Below, piece after piece: positions 12,301 to 24,785 of a DNA stretch of 64,000 nt; the stretch's first letter is position 1; each line of letters opens with the position of its first letter. The stretch spans positions 79,300,743 through 79,364,742 of the forward strand of contig CM063283.1 of the NCBI GenBank assembly GCA_032173965.1. The letters are read 5' to 3'. The notes under the pieces are model-generated. The model searched no databases. It was not told the DNA's origin and saw only the letters and a list, made by a program, of their open reading frames with translations. This stretch comes from Sitta carolinensis. Taxonomy: Eukaryota > Chordata > Aves > Passeriformes > Sittidae. Position numbers and translations under genes: made by a program.

Positions 12301-13891
12301 TTAGTATCATAGTGTTTCCAAGAACTAAGTACATAACAGATTTCAATACTCATATCAATATTTCTAGGCTAAATTCTTCATTAAAAACAGAATAAAAATA
12401 ATTATCCATCTAAAAAGCTCACTAATGTAGTCTGTGCATTTTTATGAAGTTGAATTTAAAAAAATATTTTTTATGGCTTAAAGAAAAATTATAGAAACTC
12501 TATATTTTAAATAATTAACTTATTGCCATTTTACTCAACATCTTTGGTGAAAGGAAGGAGTGGAAAAAGGATGACCAACATTATCTCAGAAAATGTATTT
12601 CTTTAGAAAGTTATATTAAAACACTATGTTCAGGTGCCTTCCCACCTGTCCAAACATTAATCCTGGCAATTAAAATGAAAGAAAGATATGAGTGATCAAA
12701 AGTGTTCTTCAGAGTAAAGACAGGTCTTTAACTAAAGTTATAGTTCATTTTATGAACTTCAACTATAATTACCATTCTAAAAATGATAAAAAAAAATTAT
12801 AAGAATTTTCATATTGGTGGTCTTTACAAAGATTCTGTTTTAATATGCGCTTTAAACAAAAATCATACCAAATAACAAGGGGAATCTCATTTTGCTCTTC
12901 AAATATGCCATAAGGGTTCTTATAGCCCCAGTTCAGGAAATTATTTCCATTTTTAACATAGGTCTTCTATTGTTAATTACAATTACGGCTATTTTTACTC
13001 CTATCTGCTTTTATTTAATGTCCATTCTGACATAATTACTTCGTATGTTTCTAGACAATTTTACTGCTTGCTCTCTCTGATCTTTTCCATATAATGTTTA
13101 AAAAGCCTTCTTTTTTTTTCCTCCTGTTTCTTTCAAAAAAAAAAAAAAGTCTTTGATGAACTAAATCTCTAGCCAAGTCACCTGTGAAAATGTTTACCTT
13201 TCTCCCACCATTAGCCCATTTTTTATAACCAGGTCTTTTATCTAACTGTGATGCAATTTCTGGCAGTTTAGCAACAAGATCTTTTCTGCACTTTTATTCG
13301 CAGCACAAATGGTCACAGATAGACACAGTGAAGAAAACAGGCACAGTATTTATTCCTGTGCAAAACCGTGTTCTTGAGAATTGGAAAAGATTACTCCACT
13401 TTGCTTGTTAGATTGAGAAGTGTAAATCAGCCATGAACTACATACAACTTGAGGAAATTTCTTATACTGCTTCAGGATATCAATTGTTTAAAGACAAATC
13501 TCTGCATTTTAATATTAGGAGGTATACAATTTATCCTCATGTTATATTGCATTTTTAGCAGTAGTGATGGACTTTTTTTTAAAAGTGCATTTTTCAAATG
13601 TGTTTGTTGTGAAAGAGGGCGGATCCCTGCATCTTCTGCAATTTAAAGGGGGAAAAACAATAACCATCAAGTTGCTGCTAATTAGAATCGTTGCACCAAA
13701 TGATTGTTTCTAGCTGGCCAATTACTGACATAGCCATGGCTTTGGAAGTGTTGGCACAACAGCTCTGGAATTCACATGTCAGCTGCTATTAGCTGAACTC
13801 TTCTCTTGCATGACTGAAGCAGATGGTGAGTTCCTTCAGCTGAAAAAAGACAGGATAAAAAATTCCTCATACGTTTTCTCATTCATTCAAA

Positions 13892-13920
13892 ATTCTTGAG
13901 TAGATTCTCAAGAATCTACT
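13892..13920. repeat. Two overlapping inverted repeats
   Basis: ATTCTTGAG (13892-13900) pairs with CTCAAGAAT (13907-13915). AGTAGATTCT (13899-13908) pairs with AGAATCTACT (13911-13920). The two hairpins share bases and cannot form together. Confidence 0.85.
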
Positions 13921-15364
13921 AGTCAATCTGTGAAATCTAGGCAAACTGTAAAACAAGCTGTGTTCAGCTGACAGCCTAGAGGGACGCAACACATAAAACA
14001 GAGACTATTTTGAATCCAGATGCCTGTTAAATGTGGAATATTAGTGTATTGTGTATTTGTGATAAACATCAATGGTTGCATTAACTGGTAACTTGTTACA
14101 CATATTGGGTATCCCTACAAGTCATCTTTAACCAGCTAATATTCACATTTTTAACAATATCATCTGAAATTTATACTGGCTATTGCTGACTAATTTCAAC
14201 TATATTTGCTTACAAGAATATTCTATATATGTATGACTATTAAGCAGGGAGCCCTGATAAAACTGGTCCCTCTGTCATTATGCTCTGTCTAACAATCTGA
14301 AGCAGAACTTTATATATTGTAGAGAATTTTTCCTGTCATAATGTCAGTCAGATTATGACCAGACATGGAAGTAACAATTTGCTAGTACTTCTTAATGTTA
14401 TCTGCTTGGAATACACACAGAATCAGACTTGGACTGTAATATAAGGAACTATCAAATATAAGTAAACTAAATCACCCAAGGATATTTCAATTCTCAAGTT
14501 TAAAAAACAAAAATAGGCATATACTCCTTTCTCTTTAATGAAGATCTTACTGAGATCAGTGGTTTGACAAGCTTTTCTTTGAAAGGTCACCTGCTCAAGC
14601 TGCTTTCCACATTTTCTAATAGCTCTACTACTGATGCAACACACGCAGGGAGTTGACCAACCATGGTGACATAAAAGGAACTTCTCTCACAAAAAAATCA
14701 CATATTGATGTAATATAATTTTAACGAAAGGTGGTTTTAATAAAGAATTCTCTTTATACAGGAGGTATTTTTTTAGATTTATATCCTGTAGACTATGATG
14801 ACAACTCAATAATGACTGTGCCAGACCCCTATATTATTAAGATTTAATATGGCAAAATTTCCAGAAATGTGTTTTTTGAAATATTATGAGTCAAAAACTG
14901 TTCCTCTGAAGCTGAATCTCATCAACAGTTTTTTATGAGTTTGAATTCTAAGAATTATACATAGAATTTAAAGAAAAAATGTAGGAAAGAAAGAATGAAA
15001 ATAAGAAAGCAAGCAAATTAGCTAACAAGTACCTACATACAGCAGATATATGGTTACTCTACCATTCTCCTACTACAGAAGCAGATTACTTTTTTTTGAA
15101 CCTTTTGAAGTTTGTGGTTTTGGAGTTAAGAATAGAATGAAATTAATTTTGACCGTATATATATTAAGTTGTAAAAGCCAGAAGTTCTGCCTTGAAATAC
15201 CAGCTAAAACATTGGTACTTAACTGACTGCACTAAGGTGAAAGGCTATAATATTTCAAATACTAAGATTTTTGGAATTCAATAATAACTCTAAAAATTAA
15301 ACTTTTGTTTCTTCCCAAAATAAATATGTTTAATTCTCCTAAAGTGTGATGTATATTCTTTTCA

Positions 15365-15381
15365 TTATATATATATATATA
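15365..15381. repeat. Short TA microsatellite
   Basis: An uninterrupted TATATA run. Confidence 0.8.
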
Positions 15382-17799
15382 ACATTAAATTATTACATTT
15401 GTTCCCTAAATGCAGGTTTTACATGGGTAGTCTCATTTTATAGATAACTATCTCATAAGCCAATCTAGCTTTAATTGTAAACTCAAGTTTTTGGCTTGTA
15501 TTTTTGTGAATTTGTTTTTCCTAGTTTATGTCAGGGTACTTTGTATCTCAATTTAAAACTGCTTAAGGCAAATCACTCAAGGTATATGTGACTCCTCATT
15601 TTTTCTTTTAAGTATGTAAAATTTCAGATTAAGTCCATCGTTCCTGTAAGTCTTAACTAGCTATTAAAAATGATCTTTCATCTTTCTTATATAAAATATA
15701 TGTATATAAATATTTAGGTGTATATGTGCATTGTGTTTGTGGCTTTTATATCCAAACCCTTCTACATCTGCATACAGATCAAAGCAAAATTATAGAATGC
15801 ATTTATATTTTGGAGCAAGAGAAACAAAATTATTTGAAGAGTATAATCTACAAACACATACAATGTTTGTATTTGTTTGTATACGTAAGTTTAATGCATA
15901 AATTTTCAAAGACAAAATTAAGCTGGTTTAAGAGAAAATTACCAAAGATGCCGTCTGCACAAGGTGAGATAGTGTAACATCCAATTCTTAGATCTTTCTT
16001 TAAAAGAATTAACTTAAGTAGCTATTTCAAAATTATATTATTTATTTTAAACTAGAATGTTAGCTCATCTGAACAGCTTCAGGGAATGATCTACATGTCT
16101 AAGACTCTCCAGACTCTTGAAAATAAGCTGAGACTGTGCAGTTACCTGAATTTAGTATTATGTGCAGCACTAGTAGTATCCCAGTGTAGGCACTGAAAGA
16201 AGGGGTAGGTGGCTGTCAGCCTTGTGCAGCTGCTATTCTCCTGAACCTGAAAGCAGTGAGAAAGTCAGAAGCTGAACTGTGGGAAATAGCTGAAATTAAG
16301 AGTTTAAGTTCATATTCCATACCTGTGCGGCTGAGTAAGTCCCATCACATTTAGGGGAAGGGAAGAGATTACTAGTAAAGCGATATCACAGAAATCTGTA
16401 TAACCTGGCAAAACTTTGGTCAGTTGTGACTCAGAACCAGAATCCATTTTTCCCAGACTCATCATCTAATAGGAAAGCTACAATGTTGTATTTATACCTT
16501 GTAGTTGGGAATTCTTCTAGTTTTTGTTATTTAAGTAAGGATATCTCTTACGGTGTTTGGAGACACCAAAGAAGCCGCAACAATTTATATAGTCTGGAGC
16601 AATTGTCAAGTTTACATCTAACAGTATTCTACATTTGTTGTGAGCCTCTGGTTAGATTTTAGGGAAATGAGTGCTATATATGAGGCAAGTAAGGAGTGTT
16701 CTTACCACAGAAATCTTCCCACTGTTTCTTTTCCTTAACCACAGGAAAAGTACATACAACCTGGCATACAATGTGTCTAACCATATTGAACGGAATTATT
16801 TCATAGAAGAAATTTTAAAAATACAAAGGAAGCATCATGAATTGTTTTGCCTTGTTTGTATTTTCTTTGGCTGTCATTGAAAAAAGCTATATAAAATATG
16901 TTTCATTCATATTTCAGCTGCAGACAGCAAACACAATAATTGAAAACAAAATCATGATGATTCACTACAACTCCCCCGATGCATTTCACACCTGCTAACC
17001 AAGGTCAGCAATAAATTACAATAACTTAGTACATGAGACAGTTGGCAAGCAAACAGTTTTGAAAGTCCTTTCCAGATTTAAGTTTATAGCTTATCTGAGG
17101 CTGACATTTCCATACAGTGCAGTGACATTAACATAATATTTCTCTGATAGATGTTTGTGTATGTGTAGATACCAACAACAACATATATTCAGGTATATAT
17201 GTATATCTGTAAAGAAACACGTGTGCAAATATGTGCAAAACCAATTTTTTTTTCTACTTCAGTGACTAACACCTTAATTAAAAACCTGAAGTGTACTTGG
17301 GTCAAAATTTCTGAGGGGGAGCGATTAAGAGGAACTTCATTGAAAAACTTGAGGAAAAATAAAAGGAAATGTTTGTTTGCATATATAGCATTTTAATTGC
17401 AAGCTTTCTAAGTATAACTAGAAAAAAAAAAGATTTAATTGTAACATTTAAAAAATTAAGGGCAGAATTAAGAATTCTGCAAAAATTTCAGCCTGTTTCT
17501 TTTCTATATCTTGTAATAAGATAAAAAAACACAAAGAGAAAAGCTAAAAGAGAGCAAATCCCTTGAAGAAAATAATGAAATTGGACATTAGATTTCAAAC
17601 ATTTCAATACATTTTTATAATTTTTATAATTTATATGATCAAAATTCCATTTCCCTTGATAAATGTATACTGTCTATGAGTATTACTCTTCTCTCCATTG
17701 AAATATATGGATCAGTAATCAGAATTACATTATCAGTATTGCCTGCCCTCATTATTGTGACAATTTCTAAGCTCAGCTTTATGATTTAGCAGGATTTTT

Positions 17800-18870
17800 T
17801 TCAGTTTTGTCCTGGAGGCAATATCAATTCTCTGTAATTTTAATGGCTGCGTGCAAAGAACAGCAGTCTGCAATGTCCAAATGGAGATCAGTCACAATTG
17901 GTGTCTCTTGGCAGTCCCTGTTGGGACTAGTCCTGTCCAATATCTTTTTTAATCACACAGACAGAGGGACTGAGTGCACTCTTAGCAAGTTTATGAATGA
18001 CACTAAGTTGTGTGTTGCAGCTGATAACCTAGACTGGAGACAGGCCATCCAGAGGGACTTTCACAGGCTTGAGGAAGAAGATAATATAAACTTCAAGAAG
18101 CTCAGCAAGACTAAGTGTGAAGTCCTGCACCTGGGTTGGGACTATCTTCAATATCAATACAGACTGAGTGGTGAATACACTGAGAGCATATCTGGAGAGA
18201 CTTGGGTAGATGAGAAGTTAAATATGAGCCAGCAGTGCCCACTTACAACACAGATATCCAATCATATTTTAAGCTGCAAAAAAGAAAACATGGGCAGCAG
18301 GTCAAGCAAGGTGATTTTTCTCCTCCAATACTCTCATGACATACCACTTGGAGAGTGTTCCAGCTCTGTTCAGCTCTGGGATGCCCAGCAGAAAAAGATA
18401 GATATGGACCTGGTGGAGTTGTCCAGAGGAGGGTCATGAAAATGATCAGGGGGCTGCACCTTTCCTATGAGGAAAGGCTGAGAGAGTTGTGCTTGTTCAG
18501 ACTGAAGAAAAGAAGTACCAGGGAAGCTTTATTGCAGCCTATTAATATGTGTAAAGTGATCTTTTGAGAAAGAAAGAGAGTTTACTGGACACTGTAGGGA
18601 AAGGAGAAGGTGAGCTATTTTTAAACTGAGGGTAGATATAGACTGGACATAAAGAGATTTTTTTTTATTCTATGAGTGATGAAACACTGGAATGGGTTTC
18701 CCAGGGACCCATAACAGGAAGTGTTGTTGTGGATGCCCAATCGTTGCAGGTGTTCAAGGTTTGTCTTTGAATGACCTGCTCTAGTGGAAGTTGCCACTGC
18801 ACATGGCTGAGAGGATGGAACTTTGAAGAGCCTTTCCAACACAAACAATGCTATGGCTATATGATTCTGA
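17800..18870 (+). mobile_element. 5'-truncated CR1 LINE
   Basis: It covers the last third of CR1 ORF2 and the 3' UTR. It starts within the reverse-transcriptase domain and runs through the C-terminal region ('ctgagagagttg' at 18478) to the terminal 'tttccaacacaaacaatgc...atgattctga' tail. The 5' truncation is usual for CR1. Frame continuity is good up to about 18439, then broken. AT-rich TAA repeats follow shortly after the tail (18950-19015). Confidence 0.93.
17807..18439 (+). pseudogene. CR1 ORF2 reverse-transcriptase relic
   Basis: This 210-codon open stretch keeps the late RT segments and the C-terminal part of CR1 ORF2. Residues 34-43 correspond to the conserved PQGSVLG-type segment but are degraded (SWQSLLGLVL). 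The catalytic FADD box is FMND at residues 62-65, so the first metal-binding Asp is lost. The following TKL and the 'YQYRL' stretch are recognisable. The ATG is not a real start: it is chance within a truncated domain. The relic is inactive. Confidence 0.85.
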
Positions 18871-21644
18871 GGTTTTATATGTCTTGGTGTCTATACAGAA
18901 GAATCCCCAGTTTTATTAATAAGGAAACATGCTTAAGATTATAGAATAAGTATAAAAATTAAAAATAAATAATAAGAAAAATAATAATTAATAATTAATA
19001 AATTAAATTAGCATTTTTTATTATGCAATGTATTACAGAAATTCTACACAATACTATTAGTTTTAGTACCTTTTAATTGGTGTAAATTTTTCACTCCACT
19101 GTTTATGTCTATTAATTTTATTTCTACTTTATAATTTTTTGTATTAGTTTTAATATATACTTCTGATTATTTTTCTGCTTTGTGTCTTATGCTCATGTCT
19201 CTGTTGCCATAATACCCTATAGCTTTACCTGAAGAAGGTAACTCTGGTGTCATTTTGCCTTGAAGAAGATTATAATAACATAAATCTTACCTTTGAAAGC
19301 TTACAAATTACATCAAAGATCTTGGAGAAATCTTTTATACATTCAAAAATCTCACTTCAATACTCTGGAGTGCTTGTACAAGTTTTTTGAAGGAGTTTAA
19401 TTGAGACGTATTAGGAATAAAAAAGGAAAAATCTGTCTAGTCAAAGAAATCTTAAGAAAATCACTCTAATATGTGCAAATGGTTTTATTCAGTGGTCTGA
19501 CTACTAATAATTGAAATTGTGCCACTAGCAAAGTTGAGCCTATAAAACAGGTATTCATCTGTCCTCTCTTCTCCAGCTTAAAACACTGACATTTTCACTG
19601 TTTGTAATACTGGGTTTGATTTATACCGTCTAAAGGTAGACAGGGATTCTTCTCTGTCTCCTTTTAATTCTCTGCAAAGCATCTTTCCTCTTCTCACTCT
19701 CACCTAGAGAACACAGAAATACTTTATGTGAAAATCCTCTAAAGCGTGCATAGCTGTCAGCCAGCCCTATGGGTACAGAACAAAAGCTGAGAATTTGTAG
19801 AGCCTTTTAGTGTTGTAACTTCATTGCTCTCCCAGGTGAATTTTGCAAACAGCATAGAGAGTAAGAGGCTGACAGTTTTTTAGCACAGCTGAAATCTCTG
19901 GCAAACACATTTGCTGAACTTTCAGTTTTCAACTAAATGCTTTGTCATCTCATAATAAGGACAAATTTAGTCTAATTTTCAAACTTGTCTCTTCAGGAGG
20001 TCTTTAAGAATTTTGCTGCGTGTTCACTGTGAAATTTTACTTAAAATTATTGTTACTGAACATAGAACACTGAGGAAGAACAAGCTGATCTTTTTTTTTT
20101 ATATATATTTTAAGTGTATGTTAGAGGGGCCAACCATTGTTTAAGTGATATGTGTATGCTCAAAGGCTCACCAGGGTTACTGTTACATAGCATAAATGAA
20201 TTAGGTTTAATGAATGTAAGATATGTACAGTCACAAATTGAGAGATCTGTGGCATCACATCAGCATTCCTTTCACCACTCTATGGCAGATATAGAAGCAA
20301 ACCTGTGATGGATGAACTGGAATTCAACAGTAATTTGTATGACCTACACAGTGCATTTTACTTTCTTCAGTAGCTATGTAGGTGTTTCAATCATAGTTTT
20401 TATTTCAAAAACTAGTAGATATTTGTCCCAGTAATCTATGAATTCTCTTATGCTGTTTCGTTCTAATGGATTTAATTTTTTTTTAGGTTTTTTATAGATA
20501 AGGTTTTTCTCAGCAACAAAGTTGTTATAAAGAAATAATGAAAAACGTATTGATCATGATTTAAGTGATACTGGAAGTAATTTTTGTGATAAAAAGCTTC
20601 CTGTGTTCACTTTTTTTCCTCAAAAAAAATTGATTTATAGTTAATTAATTGTATAACTTTTAAAAATGAGTGAATTGTGTAAAGTCCAAATGAGCATTCA
20701 TAGCAGCCTTATGTTCATATTTCCTGTTTAATTATTTGCACAAAATTAGATAATGGGAATTATTTTACAGCATTTGTTTCTGAGGTAACTAATATAATAA
20801 TACTGTAGCATGTGCTTTGCTAGACATGGGAATGAGAATGGGAATATCTCAAAATTACAGAAACTCTTTTTTCTTGTAATTCATTGAACGTTCATTTCCC
20901 CAACAAAAAATGAGCCTGTGAAGACTCTACATCACCATCCCAAAGTATTCCTGGTTTACTTAATGCACTATGAGATTGATTTACAATCTATTTAAATGGG
21001 TCCCTCTGCATGTGGTTGTGCATCACCACACCTAATTTTGTTTATATTGTCAATAATGCAGTTCTTACCAAGATCTAGTCCTGTTGATGTCCCTGGACTA
21101 TGATATTATTTATATCAACTAGAGTAATTTCAGATATTAAATGTATACAATTACCATTTTTATATGTTACACAGGTTATAACATATTTTTTTAAAAAAAG
21201 GTTGATTTTTTTCTGGATATGTAAAAAATCAGCTAAATTTAGAAATTTAGAAAATCAGCTAAATATGCTGTTCAATAAATAGTTATTATTTATTAAAATT
21301 AAGTAAATTTAAAAAAAATCCTGTTTGCAAAGGACCTCTATCGCTTTCTCCAAAGCTCTAATGTCCAGTTCTGGAAGACCCATGATTAGCATGCCAATAA
21401 TTGAAGAAATATATGAGCTCTGTTTCACTATGGCTTAGTTATGACATTTAGTCCTGAGGTGAAAATTCCTTAGGATTGGTCATGAATGAGACTGTCTTGC
21501 ACTGAAGTGATTTGATAAAAAAAATCATTGTGGCACTATTGATCCCTTGATAAGTCACCAAAGCATCCCAGTTATGGTTACATGGTTCAGCTGTTCTCTG
21601 CATATGAGGCACTGAATTGCTGTTGTATTACATTTTGTATACAT
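18871..21644. other. Unique AT-rich DNA, no gene seen
   Basis: It begins with TAA-rich low-complexity sequence (18950-19015). The rest is unique sequence with a short T-run near 20091 and a 26-bp direct duplication at 21225-21264. Confidence 0.5.
21225..21264. repeat. 26-bp period direct repeat
   Basis: AAAATCAGCTAAAT occurs at 21225-21238 and again at 21251-21264. Confidence 0.9.
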
Positions 21645-22183
21645 ATCATAGAATCATAGAATATCCTGAATTGGAAGGCATTCACCAGGATCTCAAAGCT
21701 CAATTCCTGCCCCTGCACAGGATAGCCCCAAGAGTCATACCATGTGCCTAAGAGCATTGTCCAAAATCTTCTTGAACTCCGTCAGACTGGTGCTGTGACC
21801 ACTTCCCAGGGGAGATTGTTCCAGTACTCAAATACCCTTGGTGTGAAGAACCTTTTCCTGATATCCAACCTAAACATTCCCCAGCATGACTTCAGGCCAT
21901 TCCCTCAGTCCTGTCACTGGTCATTAGTGAGATCAGTGCCTGCTTGTCCTCTTCCCCTCATGAGGAAGTTGCAATGAGATCCCCCCTCAGTCTCCTCTCC
22001 TCCAGGCTGAACAGACCAAGTGACCTCAGCCCCTCCTCACACAGCTACTCCTCAAGGCCCTTCATTTGACATGATCATTATCCTCCTTTCAATGCTCTTT
22101 AATAATTTAATATCTTTGTTATACTGAGGTGCCCAGAACTTCGAAGAACAATCAAGGTATAGTTGTGTGTGCAACAGAGAGAA
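21645..22183 (-). mobile_element. 5'-truncated CR1 LINE (minus strand)
   Basis: The left edge is the reverse complement of the CR1 tail, CATAGAATCATAGAAT (21647-21662). The CR1 3' UTR and ORF2 C-terminal segments follow in antisense order: 'gttccagtactcaaat' (21820), 'ccttttcctgatatccaacc' (21852), 'ctcctccaggctgaacag' (21998) and 'gaggtgcccagaact' (22126). The match fades after about 22183. It is well preserved relative to the other copies, so probably younger. Confidence 0.95.
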
Positions 22184-24552
22184 AAAAGGGCATAAATTGT
22201 TTGCAATACAGAGGAGTGAAGGTTTAATTGTTAATAGGTATGGAATGCTCGAGGTCCACAGATGGTAGTTACTCTCAAAGTGCAAAATATTATATGTATA
22301 GGACTATTACTCAATCTGATTACATGTGTATTCACCAGCCTCATGATTTGATAATCAAACACTTCTTGAACTAGAAAGATTTATAGTGCATATATTAATA
22401 TAATGCAACCTACTGAGGTTGTAAATTGTATACAAACACTCATGAATTATTCAGAGTTTTAAATAAAATTGCTAGGCAACACAGATGCTTTGTGTATACT
22501 CCAAAAAACCATGGATAGCAATGTAAACAGTAAATACTACTGTCTAGATATTCAGGACCAATACAAGTAAGAGATTTTGCTAGTGTTTTCATCTCAGTAA
22601 GGCTACTTGCTCTCACAAGAACAAGCTTAGTTGCATAGCATAATGAAAAGACAGGCAAGAACCCCAGAAAAATCTATTGGCACTACTGCACTGTGAACTT
22701 ACAAGTGTTAATCTGTGTTAAAGAAAAAGGAAGGTAATTTCTTTGATTTAAGCCTGGATTCCTCTTACCAGGCTTCAAATTCTTGGAAGTAAGAAGCCTA
22801 ATCATATGTGGAAAGAATGAGTCTAGTCAGGAGAAATTAAATACTCCCTATTGACTACAGAAGAAATGCTTATATATACGTGTGTGTCACCACATGCTCT
22901 TCATAGAAATAACTAGGAGAAGGGATTCCTGTCCTTTTTTCCAATATACATTTCAGTTCTGAACCTCTTCATTCATTTAATATTGCATGCTGTTAATTAC
23001 CCATTTCACGTATCAGTTTAAAAAGTCATCCTAATAAATAAAGCAACTGAAGTTTTAGAGGGCTATTTTGCACTACCTATCATAGCTTACAATAGGATTT
23101 ATATCACATGAAATACTATTCAAAGCTTCTCTAGCTCTGTTGAAAGAAGCATGTTTGTAAAAACTTTTAATTTCTTTAAACTTCTTCATACAAAGAACAA
23201 TTGTAGGACAGTACCATTTTTCTTTTTTTAATGAACTCATTCACTGTTGAAAGAAATTCCTCAATATTTTTGAACATTATAGTATGAATGTTATCCTTAT
23301 TTCACTCTGCCAAAATAAATAATAAAGGAAATTCCAAATTTAGACTAAGTTTTCAACCTTGTGTGGAAGAGAATCTTTGAAATATTTACCAACTTAGAGA
23401 TTTATAAAAGTCTTCATAAAAAAAAGCAACAACAAATTCATACAATAGAGAGCAATCTGAAATATTCATTAATGTGAACAGAAGTCTATATATATATATA
23501 TGTGTGTTTGTGTATGTATATGTACATATAATATTTTATCTTGAAATTAATTTATTCAGGAAGTCATTTTTCTTATATACTTTTCCTCACAAAAATAATA
23601 TAAAGATGTAATAGCCTTAAACAAGCAAATGCTGACATATGATATGAATATCCAGTAGAGCAAACATCTAAGGCATCATTCAATGTGGATGTTTCTTATA
23701 ACAGGGAAGAGTAAAAATGGGTGCTCTCAGAGTCACTGAACATATTTCTTTAAAATTTTATTTGATTTTTTTTTCTCCCACAATGTTTCTTGATGTTCTG
23801 AAATGCAGTTCATATCTTCACTGTAAATTTTTCACAAGGAAGAGTCTGAGGAATAGATTTTTATTTGTTTCTCTTATGAGAGTATACATACCTTTGATTG
23901 TTGAGGAGGGATCAAGGGGATGATATTAAGGGGGGAAGTGGAGAACACACTCCCTCACTACTCATACTTAATTGACAAATGAACATTTCCACTATTAGTA
24001 AAAAGTTCAATGTTTTCTAGAGGGAGCAGGGAATTCCAGAAAAACGTAGCTGTTGAGCTCTGAAGTATCTGAGAATGCAATTATTTTTTCTCATGGCTGT
24101 CAGGAAAGACCTACAATTCACATTGCATTGATTTTACACGATCCAAAAACAGTGCAGTAGTGTAAATAGAACCTTTACTGACAATAATTTAACAAAATGT
24201 TAAAAAAAATGTATATGTCTAAGGTTATCCATATGTATAAAACCAGAGATCAGTGTTCCAGCTATGCATACCAAAGACCAGATCTCATTTGTTCTGATTT
24301 CTGTTAGTATAGGATACGTCTATATTGGAAAACAGAAGTGGAAACTGCACAGTGATATCATCAGTCAGAATTAAGTTGGATGTTCAATGATATGTGAGAG
24401 CTGCAAAGCAGACAGGAGTCCCTTACTTAATCATTGAAGATGGACTTGTGGGCTATTATTACTTTCTGATTACTATTGCTTATGGCTTTCTCCTTACAAT
24501 TTTGTATGTTGGACTTCTAAATCTCCCATCAAATCATAGAATTGTAGCACCT
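22184..24552. other. Unique AT-rich DNA, no gene seen
   Basis: The only distinct item is a TA/TG microsatellite at 23487-23530. Open frames are short and unrelated to known domains. Confidence 0.5.
23487..23530. repeat. TA/TG microsatellite
   Basis: (TA)n is followed by (TG)n with interruptions. Confidence 0.85.
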
Positions 24553-24785
24553 CAGAATCATAGAATCATAGAATGTTAAGGGGTTGGAATGGACCTTAAA
24601 TATCATCTAGTCCTAACCCCTCTACTATGGACAGGGACACCCTCCACTTGTTCAAGGCCTTATCCAGCATGCCTTTGAACACTGCCAAGGTTGAGGCATT
24701 CACATCTTCCCTTGGCAATTTAGTCCACTGTCTCACCACCCTCACAGCTAAAAATTTCCCATCTTTCCTAAAGCTCTTAGGATTC
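24553..24785 (-). mobile_element. CR1 LINE 3' fragment (minus strand)
   Basis: The tail repeat is at 24557-24574. It is followed by 'ggttggaatggaccttaaa', the 'catctagtcctaacccc' segment, 'ggacagggacaccctccact' and 'tccactgtctcaccaccctc', in the order of a reversed CR1 3' end. A lone CATAGAAT at 24535 suggests the tail array once extended further left and was split by a short unrelated stretch. About 230 bp remain. The 71-codon frame at 24627 is chance. Confidence 0.92.

Larger units (their letters stand above)
9637..17799. other. Unique AT-rich DNA, no gene seen
   Basis: No interspersed repeat is recognisable. It holds poly-A patches, a TA run (15365-15381), overlapping inverted repeats at 13892-13920 and a candidate conserved patch at 13676-13835. 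Open frames are short, scattered over both strands and compositionally random. Confidence 0.5.
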
